NCBI RefSeq assembly: GCF_050624435.1 | Contig: NC_134535.1 | Span: 74,458,494-74,522,493 of the forward strand | DNA length: 64,000 nt | Reading direction: 5' to 3' | From: Tenrec ecaudatus | Lineage: Eukaryota > Chordata > Mammalia > Afrosoricida > Tenrecidae | Part shown: one piece after another, positions 25,701-34,105 of the stretch | Position numbering within the stretch: the first letter of the stretch is position 1 | Layout of the letters: the number at the start of each line of letters is the position of its first letter | Made by a program: the position numbers and the translations under genes | The notes under the pieces: model-generated | Databases searched by the model: none | The model's input: the letters and a program-made list of their open reading frames with translations, nothing else | What the model was told of the DNA's origin: nothing

Positions 25701-26185
25701 CTGCTGACCAAGATGTCCCGGGCTGTGCTGGCTGCCATGCAGAGGCAGCTGCCCATCACTGTGACTGAGAAGTAAGGCTGAGAGCTGGGGTCGGCGAGCG
25801 AGGGGCAGGCAGATGACCAAGCTGCTGGTCACTGTGACCGGGAGAATTGATGCAGTCCCAGAATGGGGTGTACCAGGTCAGGGCAGGCCTGGGAAGTGCG
25901 TTCTCAGGGGGGCAGGTCAAGGGGCAGGCACCTACCCCAGGAAGCGGAGGAAGAGCCATCATGAAATTGCTGGTGTGGGGGGAGCCAGGAGCTTAGAGGG
26001 CCTGGGGCTGGGGGGTGGGGACTATCCTTGTCTTTCCATCTGTCCCCCTCTCCAGGTTCTCAGTGAAGTTCAAGGAGAGCAGTGTGGCTGTGAAGGTCAT
26101 CCAGGGCCCTGGGGGCGGCAGCGGGGAGGGCAAGCTAAGCTGCAAGAAGAAGGGGAGTCGCAATCTGGAGGTGACTGTGCAGTGA
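3300..26185 (+). CDS. MYO1A: Unconventional myosin-Ia (brush-border myosin I)
   Basis: This is an actin-activated ATPase motor that ties the microvillar actin core to the apical membrane of gut epithelium. Twenty-seven coding exons: 3300-3413, 3528-3643, 3875-3969, 4169-4273, 4492-4538, 4697-4760, 4939-5037, 6949-7052, 7167-7314, 7947-8065, 8147-8233, 9996-10061, 10426-10530, 13072-13134, 13296-13496, 13649-13875, 14167-14367, 14625-14718, 15179-15328, 15462-15530, 15840-15914, 23723-23857, 24186-24292, 25056-25188, 25320-25472, 25644-25771, 26056-26185. All have AG/GT borders and compatible phases. They sum to 3135 bases, 1044 residues plus stop; the human protein has 1043. The start [13 protein letters not shown] matches the human N-terminus almost residue for residue, which fixes the ATG. 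The P-loop GESGAGKT is at 101-108, switch I NNNSSRFG at 153-160 and switch II DIYGFE at 380-385. The neck has three IQ-type segments and the tail is a basic TH1 domain ending LEVTVQ. No frameshift or early stop is seen. Exon borders come from reading and comparison with the remembered human protein. Confidence 0.96.
5266..5297 (+). repeat. (AACAC)n microsatellite
   Basis: About six copies of a five-base unit lie in MYO1A intron 7. The rest of this 1.9-kb intron (5038-6948) holds no repeat or exon that I recognise. Confidence 0.85.
7490..7715. mobile_element. Non-autonomous hAT transposon (SPIN/OC1-like), complete
   Basis: A 226-bp element in MYO1A intron 9. Its left end TAGGGGTCCTCAAACG and the reverse complement of its right end CAGGGGTCCTCAAACTAC form the terminal inverted repeat. 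It is flanked by an 8-bp target duplication, gtctaggg (7482-7489) and ctctaggg (7716-7723), identical at seven of eight bases. The 8-bp duplication with a TCTAG core and the CAGGGGTCC end are typical of hAT elements. There is no transposase frame. The family resembles the OC1 group known to have moved between distant tetrapods, but the exact name needs a library search. Confidence 0.8.
8570..9284 (+). mobile_element. Old L1M 3' end, split by an AfroSINE
   Basis: The order 'gacccaagagaa', 'aacttgtccacaagtgctcatagtgg', 'ccatcaacaggata', 'gtgattcagga', 'gaaagaagccagacacag' and, after the SINE, 'actatacctcaataaagctgtta' matches the 3' end of ancient L1M LINEs. A SINE at about 8998-9181 interrupts it. 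It lies in the intron between exons 8147-8233 and 9996-10061 and is not a MYO1A exon; its AATAAA-like word belongs to the LINE tail. Confidence 0.75.
8998..9181 (+). repeat. AfroSINE inserted in an L1M fragment
   Basis: The SINE head (gcagcggtggcg), box-B-like part (ggttcaaacccagcagccgctc) and tail (ggtgagttggaagaacttgatggca) are all recognisable. L1M sequence continues on both sides, so the SINE is younger. Confidence 0.8.
9556..9743 (-). repeat. AfroSINE
   Basis: On the minus strand the head gctaaccgcaaggttggtggttcaag-type order is seen, with the tail complement (gctgttgggtggattctgactc) at the left. It ends about 250 bases before exon 9996-10061. Confidence 0.75.
10118..10240 (+). repeat. 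AfroSINE, 5' part
   Basis: The head (gcggtggcggcatgatggttaagtgtgtgacggctaa) and the following tRNA-like stretch are present; the tail is missing or too diverged. Confidence 0.55.
10748..10780 (+). repeat. (TG)n microsatellite
   Basis: A pure TG run in the MYO1A intron that follows exon 10426-10530. A mixed CA/CG run lies at about 10296-10335 in the preceding intron. Confidence 0.9.
11280..11490 (+). mobile_element. BovB/RTE LINE 3' end
   Basis: The order 'catgttgtccggagagagcagtccctggagg', 'gtagagggaagtgaaaga', 'cgagatgcactgacacggtggctg', 'gtgaggatgg' and 'gtggcacctaataataacg' matches the 3' end of the longer BovB copy at 21005-22078, with scattered differences. It is a 5'-truncated copy. 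Confidence 0.8.
11491..12447. other. MYO1A intron sequence, nothing recognised
   Basis: AT-rich sequence without a recognised repeat, exon or RNA gene. The intron runs from 10531 to 13071. Confidence 0.5.
12448..12621 (+). mobile_element. MER5A (hAT-Charlie) relic
   Basis: It starts CAGTGCTTCTCCAAGTGTGG and ends GTGAGAATCACTT. Between them are the MER5A words 'cccaatcagaaactgtggg' and 'aacaagccctccaaggtgatg'. This is an old non-autonomous hAT element shared by placental mammals. Confidence 0.8.
12681..12705 (+). repeat. (GGGGC)n pentanucleotide repeat
   Basis: Five perfect units of GGGGC. Closely spaced G4 runs make a G-quadruplex on the sense strand of the MYO1A transcript plausible; that is inference. 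Confidence 0.9.
14960..15035 (+). repeat. L2/MIR-type 3' end
   Basis: The words 'agcacagtgcctgctacacaggtggatgctc' followed by 'gattgaatgaatgaacg' are the usual end of an L2 or MIR element. The imperfect GAAT-type repeats that follow to about 15055 grew from that tail. It lies in the intron before the neck exons. Confidence 0.6.
15179..15914 (+). other. MYO1A: MYO1A neck exons with IQ motifs (residues 686-783)
   Basis: Three exons encode the calmodulin-binding lever arm. IQ1 ([15 protein letters not shown], about 702-717) and IQ3 ([20 protein letters not shown], about 748-767) are clear. The middle segment ([15 protein letters not shown]) lacks the central glutamine and is degenerate, as in human. 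IQ3 spans an exon junction (15530/15840). Confidence 0.85.
16405..16553 (-). repeat. AfroSINE, minus strand
   Basis: 'agtttctgagactacaactctttacggga', 'ggctggtggtttcaaactgctgacc' and 'ccactataccaccagggctcc' are the complements of SINE middle and head. A short plus-strand SINE head (ggtggctcagtggttgaattctt) lies just upstream at about 16342-16370, so two copies abut. Confidence 0.8.
16590..16838 (+). repeat. tRNA-Gly-type SINE with BovB-like tail, head missing
   Basis: 'ccgttgccagttagcggaggcttgtgtgctgctacgatgctgg', 'gcgcttccagactaa', 'aggactaggaagag' and 'ccaatgaaaacttta' belong to a second SINE family. A copy with its tRNA-Gly-like head stands at 53533. The right part (ggtggccacgagtcattcc) resembles the shared BovB tail. 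Confidence 0.55.
17995..20965 (-). mobile_element. Old L1 5' region, minus strand, interrupted
   Basis: AT-rich sequence with the word order of an ancient L1M 5' region read on the minus strand: 'gtattattctctctaa'-type runs, 'cttggtggttttcatataagg', 'gtctttcatgacgtctgagaagg', 'ttctcattacatgtac', and at the right end 'catcatcttgctgg', the complement of the L1 start. A younger L1 3' UTR (18772-19450) sits inside. The assignment is by resemblance only. Confidence 0.5.
18772..19450 (-). mobile_element. Young L1 3' UTR fragment
   Basis: Read on the minus strand it ends in 'gagcccccaataaaatgatt' plus an A-rich tail. The body ('gggaggaggttatatgcagatcctgtaatag', 'ctggattgcctgtggtctcagttcc' on the plus strand) is a lineage-specific L1 3' UTR. 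It looks less eroded than the surrounding L1 and splits it. A more upstream part of the same family stands at 53040-53480. Confidence 0.7.
21005..22078 (+). mobile_element. BovB/RTE LINE, 3' kilobase
   Basis: Sense words of the BovB reverse transcriptase follow in order: 'gaacaaactatggatagccttgagaagaatggg', 'tggaacttgtacatggattaagagg', 'ggtttaaaatctggaaaggtgtg', 'gggttgtatcctctca', 'acttattcaatctg', then the C-terminal part and the tail 'gtagggtcgctgtgagacagaaccgacttgacagcacctag'. Stops and small indels mean no working ORF. BovB is known to have entered mammalian lineages, including Afrotheria, by horizontal transfer. Confidence 0.85.
22160..22565 (+). repeat. Old LINE-type 3' end
   Basis: 'ggctgctgggtgttgcgattttcttagg', 'gatgactgcattgg', then 'cacaggtgttcattgcatggtttcaactttttt' and 'aaactttcaaaaagtggaa' follow the order of an ancient mammalian LINE 3' end, probably L1M-related. 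Highly diverged. Confidence 0.4.
22585..22945 (+). repeat. L2 LINE 3' end
   Basis: 'gtccaccaggtccttggtggtctgcccctgacctgctct', 'tcaatgagctcagtgaggatggagtctttg' and 'catgcacagaacagagagtttactttattgaatg' have the order of an L2 3' end (compare 'agctccatgagggcagggactttg' and 'cataggtgctcaataaatg'). Confidence 0.55.
24380..24475 (+). mobile_element. MER5A fragment
   Basis: 'ggaaggtttgtaagcacctggcttgctagacccactctccagagtttccaactcagcggg' follows the 5' two-thirds of MER5A. It lies in the intron between exons 24186-24292 and 25056-25188. Confidence 0.55.
24683..24770 (+). repeat. AfroSINE 3' part
   Basis: 'gacggtctcggaacctcacagaggcagttctaccctgtcctatagggttcccatgcatcggcatcgact' is the SINE 3' half; the head is missing. 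Confidence 0.7.
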
Positions 26186-26407
26186 GGGGAGCCGACTGCC
26201 ACATCTTCCTCCTGGACCATCACCCACCCCTGCCCCATCCCTCCCCTCCGGGCTGACACCTCTGCCTGGCAGGTTGAAAAGCCCCCTAAGGAAGACACCC
26301 TCGCTTTTCCCAAACCTTCCCAGCCTTCTCCTCCGAACTTAGTGCCCCGCCCTACTCTATCCCAACCCCCACCTCAGCCTCTTGGCCCCCTAATGAGCCA
26401 TATGACT

Positions 26408-26413
26408 AATAAA
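26408..26413 (+). terminator. MYO1A: MYO1A polyadenylation signal
   Basis: AATAAA lies 222 bases after the stop codon and is followed by a T-rich stretch (ccttttcagccggtttc) within 30 bases. The short 3' UTR would end near 26430. Confidence 0.85.
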
Positions 26414-26429
26414 GCTACCTTCCGGCCCC

Positions 26430-27287
26430 TTTTCAGCCGGTTTCACGTAGACCCTCCTCTCTCTGGCCCCCTCCCCTTTCTCGCCCCTCCCGCCTCTTCC
26501 CGGAGCCAGCGGAACACAAATGGTGAGTGGGAAAGAAGGGGAACTGTCTGGGCTCCTTGACCGGCTGAGCTCAGCTACGGTTTGGAGAGGCTGGGGGTGG
26601 GCAGAGGGGCAGGCAGGGTGGGGAGCAGGCCGCAGGTGGCCACTGGGCTGATTCATTAAGTGTGTCCCTGGAGGGAAGAAGTGAAGATTCCTGATTTGGT
26701 GGAAATGGAGACTCTTTGGAAATTCTGCCTGAAAAGGGGCCCAGAAGGCTCCCACAAGCTGAGGTGAACGGGGGAAGGCGGGGTCCCCTGCACCCACGAG
26801 TGCCATCGCCTCCCACCTCCAGGCGGGGCGGGGGGGGGGGCACACCTGCCTCCTAGTTATCCTGTACCTTACCAGTAGCCACCTGCGATGCCAGGCTGCT
26901 GCCAACCGCTCTGCGGTGGGTGTTCATGAGCAGACACACAGTCGGACACGGCTTCCCTTCATAAAGGCTCGTGCCCTGGGCAGCAGAGCCAAATTCCTTA
27001 ACTCCATGTGCTGGGGGTACGGGGGTGGGGAGGGGATATTTATGAGAAGGTGACTCTCAGAGGGGAGAGTCTGGCAGCAACATTGGCTGTCTGTCTTAGT
27101 AGGGTCCTTTTTGAAATCAGACTCCTCAGAGATGATGTCTTCTTTGGAATTCCTACCCTGGGGGATGCACACACAGCTCTTTTATATTAGCTCAGGTTTC
27201 AGGATCATCATGGCAAGCAACTGTTAACTATTAGCCAACAGACAGAACAGTACGGCTCTTTGTCACTCTTGGATGTCTCTGTTGATT
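26430..27287. other. MYO1A-TAC3 intergenic sequence, no gene recognised
   Basis: GC-rich sequence with a G-run near 26827-26840. No exon or named repeat is seen. Confidence 0.5.
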
Positions 27288-27392
27288 AACCAAAAACCCA
27301 ATCTCACTGCCACTCGCCTCGTGGCGACCCTCTGGGAGGGAGGGTTTCCGAGACTGTAGCTCTTTATGGGAGTAGAAAGCGTCTCCAAGCCA
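27288..27392 (-). repeat. AfroSINE fragment, minus strand
   Basis: 'caatctcactgccactcgcctcgtggcgaccct' and 'gagactgtagctctttatgggagtagaaag' are complements of SINE tail and middle. It directly abuts a second copy. Confidence 0.75.
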
Positions 27393-27600
27393 AACCACAC
27401 TCACTGCCTTCGAGTCAATTTCAACTCCTGGCGACCCTGTGGGACAGGGTAGAACTGCCCCTGTGGGTTTCTGAGACTGGAACTGGCCACGGGAGCCGAG
27501 AGCCTTTTCTGGGGAGCAGGCACGAGCCTCTCGGGTGCTAACAATCAGGGTTGCAATCAGAGAGGGGCTCACAACTCTCTGGACGCCCGTCCAGCATGCT
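27391..27600 (-). repeat. AfroSINE, minus strand
   Basis: 'actgccttcgagtcaatttcaactcctggcgaccctgtgggacagggtagaactgcccctgtgggtttctgagactgg' then 'gagccttttctggggagcaggcacgagcctctcgggtgctaac' give the complete tail-to-head order. Confidence 0.8.
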
Positions 27601-27971
27601 TGCCACTGAGTGATCCAGACGTTCTAAAACATTCCCAAGAGACGGTGTGGGTAGGGCACATCGTGCGATTGGACCACATGCCGGCAGTGAGGTTACAACA
27701 CACTCCAACTCAGCAGCTTCTATGGGTGCAGCTCTGAGAGCTGGATCCCCTCCATTGAGTAACACCCTCACGTTCGCTCTCCATTTCTTTCGGGGGTCCC
27801 TCTCCATTAACGTGAACTCACGGCCTCCTAAGGTCCCTCGCTCAGCTCTCAGAGTCACTCTTGGCAATCGGTGCCACAGCAATGGTTCAAAAAGAGCCGA
27901 ATGGTCCAGGCAGACCTCTCGGACTAGCTAAGCTAAATTCCTGTGTGGTTTTCAGAAGACTGCAGGGACTA
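27601..27971. other. Intergenic, nothing named
   Basis: No gene. The stretch at about 27890-27975 resembles 291-370 (both contain actagctaagct and agaagact) and may be a copy of an unnamed old repeat. Confidence 0.4.
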
Positions 27972-28100
27972 CTAGAGCCCTGGCAGAGCTGTGGAGTAAG
28001 TGCTAGACTGCCGACCGCAAATCAGTGGTTTTAACCCGCCCGCCGTGCTGAGGGAGGAAGCTGAGGCTGTCTGCTCCCCAAAGATTTACAGTCTATTTCA
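27972..28100 (+). repeat. AfroSINE 5' two-thirds
   Basis: 'ctagagccctggcagagctgtggagtaagtgctagactgccgacc', 'aatcagtggttttaacccgc' and 'gtctgctccccaaagatttacag' are head and middle. The tail is replaced by L1 sequence. Confidence 0.75.
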
Positions 28101-28218
28101 CCAAGGATGAGGTCCAAACAGCCAACATACATACGAAGAAATAAATGCTCGCCAGCCACCCAGGAGATGGAAATCAAAACAATGACAGCTCATCTCATAC
28201 TGATGATCCAGCCAAGGA

Positions 28219-28257
<39 letters not shown>

Positions 28258-28829
28258 GAGAACTAACCTTATACTGATGATCCAGCCAAGGACCACACAC
28301 ACACACACACACACACGCGCACACACACACACAATGAGAGCTCACCTTATATTGATGATCCAGTCAAGGACGACACACACACACACACACACACAATGAG
28401 AGCTCACCTTATACTGATGATCCAGCCAAGGACAACACACACACACACACACACAATGAGAGCTCACCTTATACTGATGATCCAGCCAAGGACAAAACAC
28501 ACACACACACACACAATGAGAACTAACCTTATACTGATGATCCAGCCAAGAACAACACACACACACACACACACATACACACTCACACACACACAATGAT
28601 AACTCACCTTATACTGATGATCCAGCCAAGGACAACACACACACACACACACACACAATGAGAGCTCACCTTATACTGATGATCCAGTCAAGGACAACAC
28701 ACACACACACACACACGCACACAATGAGAGCTCACCTTATATGGATGATCCAGCCAAGGACAACACACACACACATACACACACACACACAATGAGAGCT
28801 CACCTTATACTGATGATCCAGCCAAGGAC

Positions 28830-28868
<39 letters not shown>

Positions 28869-29535
28869 CCCAGAAACCGACAAATGCTGGAGATTGGTGG
28901 AACTGTCAATGTATGGTGCTAGGAAGTGGTATGGTGCCACCTCAAACACCTGGGAATATAATGCCACAGGACCCAGCAATCCCTCGGCTGGGGCTCCAGA
29001 AGTGAGAGTCATAACAGGAACAGATGTCTGCACACCCACGGTCATCGCGGCACTGTTCACAATAGCAAAAAGGTAGATGGAACCTAAATGCCCGTCAGAC
29101 AAAGAAACTCTGGTGCATACACTCAATGGAATACTATGCATCAGTGAAAAATGAAACCAGGAAGCACCTCATGAAATGGATGGGCCCGGAGCACATGGTG
29201 CTAAGTGAAATTAGCCAAGCACAAAAGGACAACTGTTATAGGTGACCACTGACCTAAGGGCAACTAAAGCAAGGTGACAAGACCAAGGGAGCACACTTTG
29301 GAGATTACCAAGTGGTGGGGGGGAGGGCAGGGAGGCCAGTGATGGGTGGTCACTTGGGGGAGGGACATGGAAGACAGGCCCTCCCATAAGGAGGAAAGGA
29401 AAAATCCAGGAGCAGGGAAGGGTAAACTATTGGGGGAGAAGGGGGCTGGTTGGGTCAGTAGTTGAAAATTGAATACAAGGTTGATGGTTTGACATGGAAA
29501 CTCCCGCTTAATTTATAATACAATTTTGTTTAAAA
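28100..29535 (+). mobile_element. L1 3' end with an internal minisatellite
   Basis: The ORF2 3' coding order is seen: 'aacagccaacatacatacg', 'atggaaatcaaaacaatgacagctcatc', then after the tandem block 'gacaaatgctggagattggtggaactgtcaatgtatgg', 'cacaggacccagcaatcc', 'ctgttcacaatagc', 'caatggaatactatgcatcagtgaaaaatg'. A 3' UTR and A-rich end near 29530 follow. The frame is broken in many places. Confidence 0.8.
28190..28865 (+). repeat. Compound minisatellite: ten L1-derived units joined by (CA)n
   Basis: Ten units of about 38 bases (aatgagagctcaccttata, then a stretch ending in gatccagccaaggac) are joined by CA runs of varying length. Unit starts lie near 28180, 28255, 28333, 28395, 28455, 28515, 28596, 28657, 28725 and 28791. 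The unit is L1 ORF2 sequence (compare 'caatgagatatcacctcacacc'), so a piece of L1 coding DNA has been amplified in place. Confidence 0.85.
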
Positions 29536-29544
29536 AAAGAAGAC

Positions 29545-29640
29545 GAAAGAAAAGATTTATAGCCTGGGAAAGTCTATACTGGCTGTAGTGACCCTGTAGT
29601 AAACACCATGAGTTGGTGTAGACTGGGTGGTGTAGTGGGC
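29545..29640 (+). repeat. AfroSINE middle/3' fragment
   Basis: 'aaagatttatagcctgggaaagtctata' and 'tagtgaccctgtag' are SINE middle and tail. It begins just after the L1 A-rich end. Confidence 0.5.
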
Positions 29641-31303
29641 TTCAAAGAGTATCTCTGGTTTAAGATTGAAAGGCTATCTGGTAATATCGTCGGCATTCAT
29701 CCAACCTCCATGGCTCCAGAAAGTCTGGAGTTGTTAAGAATATGAAATTTTATTGTGCGTTTTCTCCCCTTTGCCAACAACTATTTGGTAATTGCCGTCC
29801 CACCTTTGGGACCTGCAGCTGGTGGCTCTTGGACCGGTGAGACGGCCCTGTCCCACCTCTGTGACGCTTCTCTTCCTTCTGTCTTCTTATGTTTCTCTGT
29901 CCTCGTCCTGGTCTCTGCCACCAACTGTCTTGCCCCATCTTATCGCCCCGCATAACATTTTGTATGACACTTTCGACATGTACCCTCTCCCCTTCATCGC
30001 TGCGTTCCTGTACACTCGGCCTTATCCAAGCCTCTCAGGCTCCCAGCCCCTGAGTTTGCAGGATTTGGCTTTGCTGGACTGCTTTGTTTCTCTCTCTGAT
30101 CCATCTCCCTTCCTGTGCTTGGGATCCCTTCCTGCCCAGCCCCACTCTGGGCATCCTCTTTGGGGCTCATTGTTCCCTGAGGCTGGGGTCTCTTCCATCA
30201 ACAGACCCCAGGTAATCGAGCTGGTGGCGGAGCCAGAGGAACTGAGGAACACCTCTCCTTGCCTGCAGATTAATCTTGCTCAAGCCCCAAGCCTCTGACA
30301 CACACTGCTCTGACTCCAGAAAGGACCCAGGGAGCCAGCTCTTCCAGGCAGCTGAGGGATTCAGTCCTGTCTTGGGGCTGGGGAGCCCTGTCCAGCTTTC
30401 CCCACTCTTGGCAATCCTTGAATTCTCAGAATCAGATCCTATCTGGCAAGGTGGGAGGTGGGTGGCCCCCGGCCTGACCACCCTCCCCATCCTCCGCCCC
30501 TGCTCTCTGCCTCAGCTTCTGCTCCCAGGGCCCAAATTGTCATCACTCTCCCGGTGAAGTGTCTGGTCATTTTCAGAAGCAATTGCCGGAGAATATGCAG
30601 CTGCTGCCCCCTCTGCCGCTGCTCCATCCCCAGGGCTAACGGCACTGTCAGCTCTCTGGGTGGTGGGGTGGACAGAGGGCACTGCTCATGCCCATCGGAA
30701 GCTAGTTCACAGAAGGGGGGGCCCTCTCTCTCCTCTCCTCTTCCGAAGCCCAGCGGCATCTCGCTTCATCCCCTGTTGCATCCAGGGGAGAACCCTCCCC
30801 ACCTTGATGCAGCCCAGTGGACCTCCGTCGCCTGTGGGAGCAACCTGAGCCCCACAGACCCCTCCTGCTGCCCGACCAGTCCAGTATCTGTCAGGGGCTG
30901 CAGGGCCACGAGCTACGCCGGACTCGCGGAGCCGGGTCTGCGGCTCACCTGGCACCGCCTCTAGCTCAGCCTCAGCTCTGTCTCTGAGGGGCGCTCTGGT
31001 TCTTTGCTCTGTGGACTGTCTCCCTGCTGCAGGGTTTGGCAGGACACAGAAGCTGTGATCCTCCCGCTCTGGGTTAAAGCACTGGGTTTGTGGATGGCTG
31101 TGGTGGGCAGTGGGAGCCCTCAGTCTCTTGTGAGCCTCCTCAGAGATTCAAGCCTTTATTGAGGTCCTGACCAGTGACCAGGGCGTGCGGAGGCTGTGTT
31201 TGCAGTGACTCCTCTGCTGGGCTAGTGGCCTATGGGTAGAGGTGTCTCCTCAGAAGAAAGATGAGGCTCCTGTGAAGATTTAAAGCTTGAAGTCTCAGTT
31301 CTC
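29641..31303. other. Intergenic, no gene recognised
   Basis: No exon, repeat or RNA gene is recognised. Open frames of up to 168 codons occur but are low-complexity and unlike any protein I know. Confidence 0.5.
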
Positions 31304-31392
31304 TCCTGTCCTCACTGCCAATGAGTCAAGGCTGACTTCTATAGCACCCGAGGAGCTGGGGGTTTGAACTGCTGGCCGCCAGGGATCCTCCG
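31304..31392 (-). repeat. AfroSINE fragment, minus strand
   Basis: 'cctcactgccaatgagtcaaggctgact' followed by 'gggggtttgaactgctggccgccagggatcc' gives tail and head, with the middle deleted. Confidence 0.65.
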
Positions 31393-31833
31393 TCCTTATT
31401 CCAACCTGATTCACGGCAGCAAGTGTCCCTCGTCCCCACACACAGCCAGGCGAGGGGCAGTCTGACCCTCAGGAACCTCGTGGGCTTGCCCGGGGCCTTA
31501 GGACATAGACTCGCATGGTCATGAGTCACGCTCTTACCAAGATGGTCAGAGGGGCCCAGAACCAACTCTGTGAATGCTCATCAGTGATCATCAATAGTGT
31601 CTGTATCCCAATCACAGTCCTGCCCCACTTCCGGAGCTCCGCCCACAAGCGGGTTGAATTGACTCCCCACCCCCCACCCCATCAGTCACGGCTTTGTGCC
31701 CCGTCCTATTGGAGTTGCCACGGGACCATGACTCCTTTGGATCCCATTCTGCCCTGTGCTGGTCTCCGTAGCCAGATGGCTTGGCTTTTGTCTTTGTCCT
31801 GTTAAGACTCAGTAAAAATCCACTGCCAACACA

Positions 31834-31992
31834 CTGGGGAGCCCTGGTGGCGTCCTGGGTAATGTGCACTGGGCCGCTAACCACAAGGCCAGCAGTTTGA
31901 GCCCAGCGGAAGCTCTGTGGGGGGAAGAGGAGGCTCCCGGCCCCCACAAGGGTTTTGTAATTACCCTGATGGCAGCAGTTTGGTTTTGCTCT
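31834..31992 (+). repeat. AfroSINE
   Basis: A clear head 'ggggagccctggtggcgtcctgggtaa', box B 'gccagcagtttgagcccagcgg', then middle and 'tgatggcagcagtttggtttt'. This is the best-preserved head in the window. Confidence 0.85.
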
Positions 31993-33544
31993 GGCCACTG
32001 AGTCGGTTCCAACACAAGGCGGCCAGTTCGCCCAGGGCCAGACAGCACCATCTTCCTCCTGCAGCGCCACTGGTCCGCTCGAGACTCACTCAAGGGGTCT
32101 CTAGAAACTATGCCCCCTTGGGCCTTGCTTTTTCTCCCCAGACCAATTCTTCGCTGCCATCTCCACCCACATAGCAACCTGGCCTCCCTCCCCAGTCAGT
32201 ACCCCTCCGGTACACTGAAGAAGCCCACAGGTGTGCACTCCATTTGCACAGCCGTGGTGGGCCCGTGCAGGCTATTTTGTGTCCAGGCATGTGTAGGTCA
32301 TGCCCGACTCTGTCCCTTTGGGGATGGCCAGCTAGCCAGGCTCACCTCAGCACAGCTGTGCAGGCTGGTCCCGGGGCACATCCCAACCTGGCCCAGCACT
32401 AAGGGAGGGGCTGCAGGAGGACTGATGTTCTAGAGATCTTGGAACCCTAGCACCCAGCCCCTGTAGGCCAGTGACCATTTCAGAGATGGGGCTCAAATCC
32501 AATAGGTGACCTCCTCAACCCCACCAAAGGTGCATATATTTTGTGGCAAAAAGCTAGGTCATGGCTCTTGTTCAGTTTAGCCTCGGTTCTTTTAAGTCTT
32601 TGCTAGCCTCAGGGATCAAGGGGTGATCAGTTCAGTTCTCCCTGCCACCCCCCCCACCCCCCCCCCCGCATCCTTGGCTTCAGCCATCCTCTGTGAGCTG
32701 CTGCATCATCAAAGGACATTATTCATGGTGGACCTTTGCAGAAGCCTTGCTTCCCAGGTGTCTGAGCTTGGGGGCAGGGATGCACTGGTGTGTGTGTAGG
32801 GGGGTGGTGTTGAGGAAGAGATGGTCCTCAGCCATCACCTAAATGCTCCCCAACACACCCCTCCTCTGGCAGCCCCCCCCAGCTCCCTTCATCTCTCACT
32901 TGCAGCTTCCTTCTCTGAGTGGGCGTTGGGGAAGGAGAGCGGGTAGGATCCCATTAGGAACAGCACCTGAGCTTCTGGAAGGCCTGAACTAATCAAACTA
33001 TTTGCGTGTAAAGGACTTCCCTCTCTTTGCCCCCACTAAGTGCTCCCAACCCTGAGTCCTGGTTCCTACCAGCTGCTTATGATTAGCTGGGTAATGGGGG
33101 GCTTTTAAGGAAGCCCCACTGGCTTCTCAAATAATAGAGCGGCCTTGAGACCCAGCTGCTGGCCTTACCCTGAGGGGACTTCTTTCAATATATGGTTCAG
33201 TCCTTGGAAATGTGTGTCTGTGTGCTTGCATGGGCTGGGCTGGGGGTGGGGGCAGATGGTGCAGGGCGACAAACATGGCAGGAGTCAGGGGTGCTTGAGA
33301 GGCACCATCCCCTGTTTGGGGATGTGATATAAGGAGCATGGCTCTGCCTCCCTTTTTTGTTTTAGAAATCAATATTTCTTGAGCACGTACTACACGCCAA
33401 ACTCCACAGGGTTAGGGGTACAACAGCAAGGAGAACAGACAGAGGACCATTGCCCTCATGAAGCTCTAGCTCCCTTCTAGTAGGAGAGTGAAGACGGTCA
33501 CTACGGAGAGTCGTTAGCAAGTTATTTAATACATGCCACGAAGG
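31993..33544. other. Intergenic, no gene recognised
   Basis: C-runs lie near 32648-32667. From about 33365 to 33530 an old repeat-like stretch (atttcttgagcacgtactacacgcc) is seen whose family I cannot name. No exon is recognised. Confidence 0.45.
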
Positions 33545-33738
33545 AGGCTTGGTGGCATAGCGGCTGTGCCTTGGGCGGCCAACTACAGGGCCGTTGGTTC
33601 AAAACCACCAGCTGCTCTGGGGAGGAAGACAAGACTCTCTGCTCCCACAAAGAGTCACAGTCTTGTGAGTCCGCGGGGGCAGCTCTACCCTGTGCTATAG
33701 GGTCACTGCGAGTTGGAACCAACTTGACGGCGTAAGTG
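33545..33738 (+). repeat. AfroSINE 1 of a six-copy cluster
   Basis: Full length: head (ggcttggtggcatagcggctg), box B (ggttcaaaaccaccagctgctc), middle (cccacaaagagtcacagtcttg), tail (atagggtcactgcgagttggaaccaacttgacggc). Confidence 0.9.
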
Positions 33739-33751
33739 TGAGGAAAATGAA

Positions 33752-33935
33752 AAGGAGTGCAGGTGGCATGGGGGCTACAAGTGCTGCTAATCGGAAGGTC
33801 AGCAGTTCCAAACCACCAGCTTCTCCAGGAAAGAAAGATGAAGCTTTCTACTCCTGTAAAAACCAACAGGGGCAGGGTGTCTCTGTCTACAGGGTCCCCA
33901 TGTGTCTGAATCTCCTGGGTGGCAGTGAGAGCTGA
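33752..33935 (+). repeat. AfroSINE 2 of the cluster
   Basis: 'gcaggtggcatgggggctacaagtgctgctaatcggaaggtcagcagttccaaaccaccagcttctcc' and 'acagggtccccatgtgtctgaatc' are head and tail. Confidence 0.85.
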
Positions 33936-33956
33936 TGAATGGAAGTGCTATGACGG

Positions 33957-34105
33957 GGCAGTGAACCTAAACCGGGCCAAGTAGCAAGCTGCGTCAGCCT
34001 GCCTCTACAAGATCTACAGTCTTGGAAACTCTGTGTGTCAGTTCTACTCTCTCCCATAGGGCTGGAACAGACTCAACCGGCAGTGGGTTTGATTTGTTTA
34101 AAAAA
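33957..34105 (+). repeat. AfroSINE 3 of the cluster, 5' part eroded
   Basis: 'ctctacaagatctacagtcttggaaactctgtgtgtcagttctactct' and 'catagggctggaacagactcaaccggcagtgggtttg' are middle and tail. Confidence 0.75.

Larger units (their letters stand above)
23723..26185 (+). other. MYO1A: MYO1A tail exons, TH1 domain (residues 784-1044)
   Basis: Six exons encode the basic tail homology 1 domain, which binds acidic phospholipids and holds the motor on the membrane. Seen are [14 protein letters not shown] at the start, the conserved [14 protein letters not shown], and a lysine-rich stretch before the C-terminus LEVTVQ. The stop is TGA at 26183-26185. Length and order match human. Confidence 0.9.

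Noticed and set aside
28190-28865. Regular direct repeats resembling a CRISPR array
   Set aside because: The spacers are CA runs, the repeats are L1 coding sequence and the setting is a mammalian nuclear genome.
29792-30964. Two open frames of 168 codons each between MYO1A and TAC3
   Set aside because: Low-complexity Pro/Ser/Leu-rich translations, no splice pattern or known domain; frames of this length are expected by chance in GC-rich DNA.
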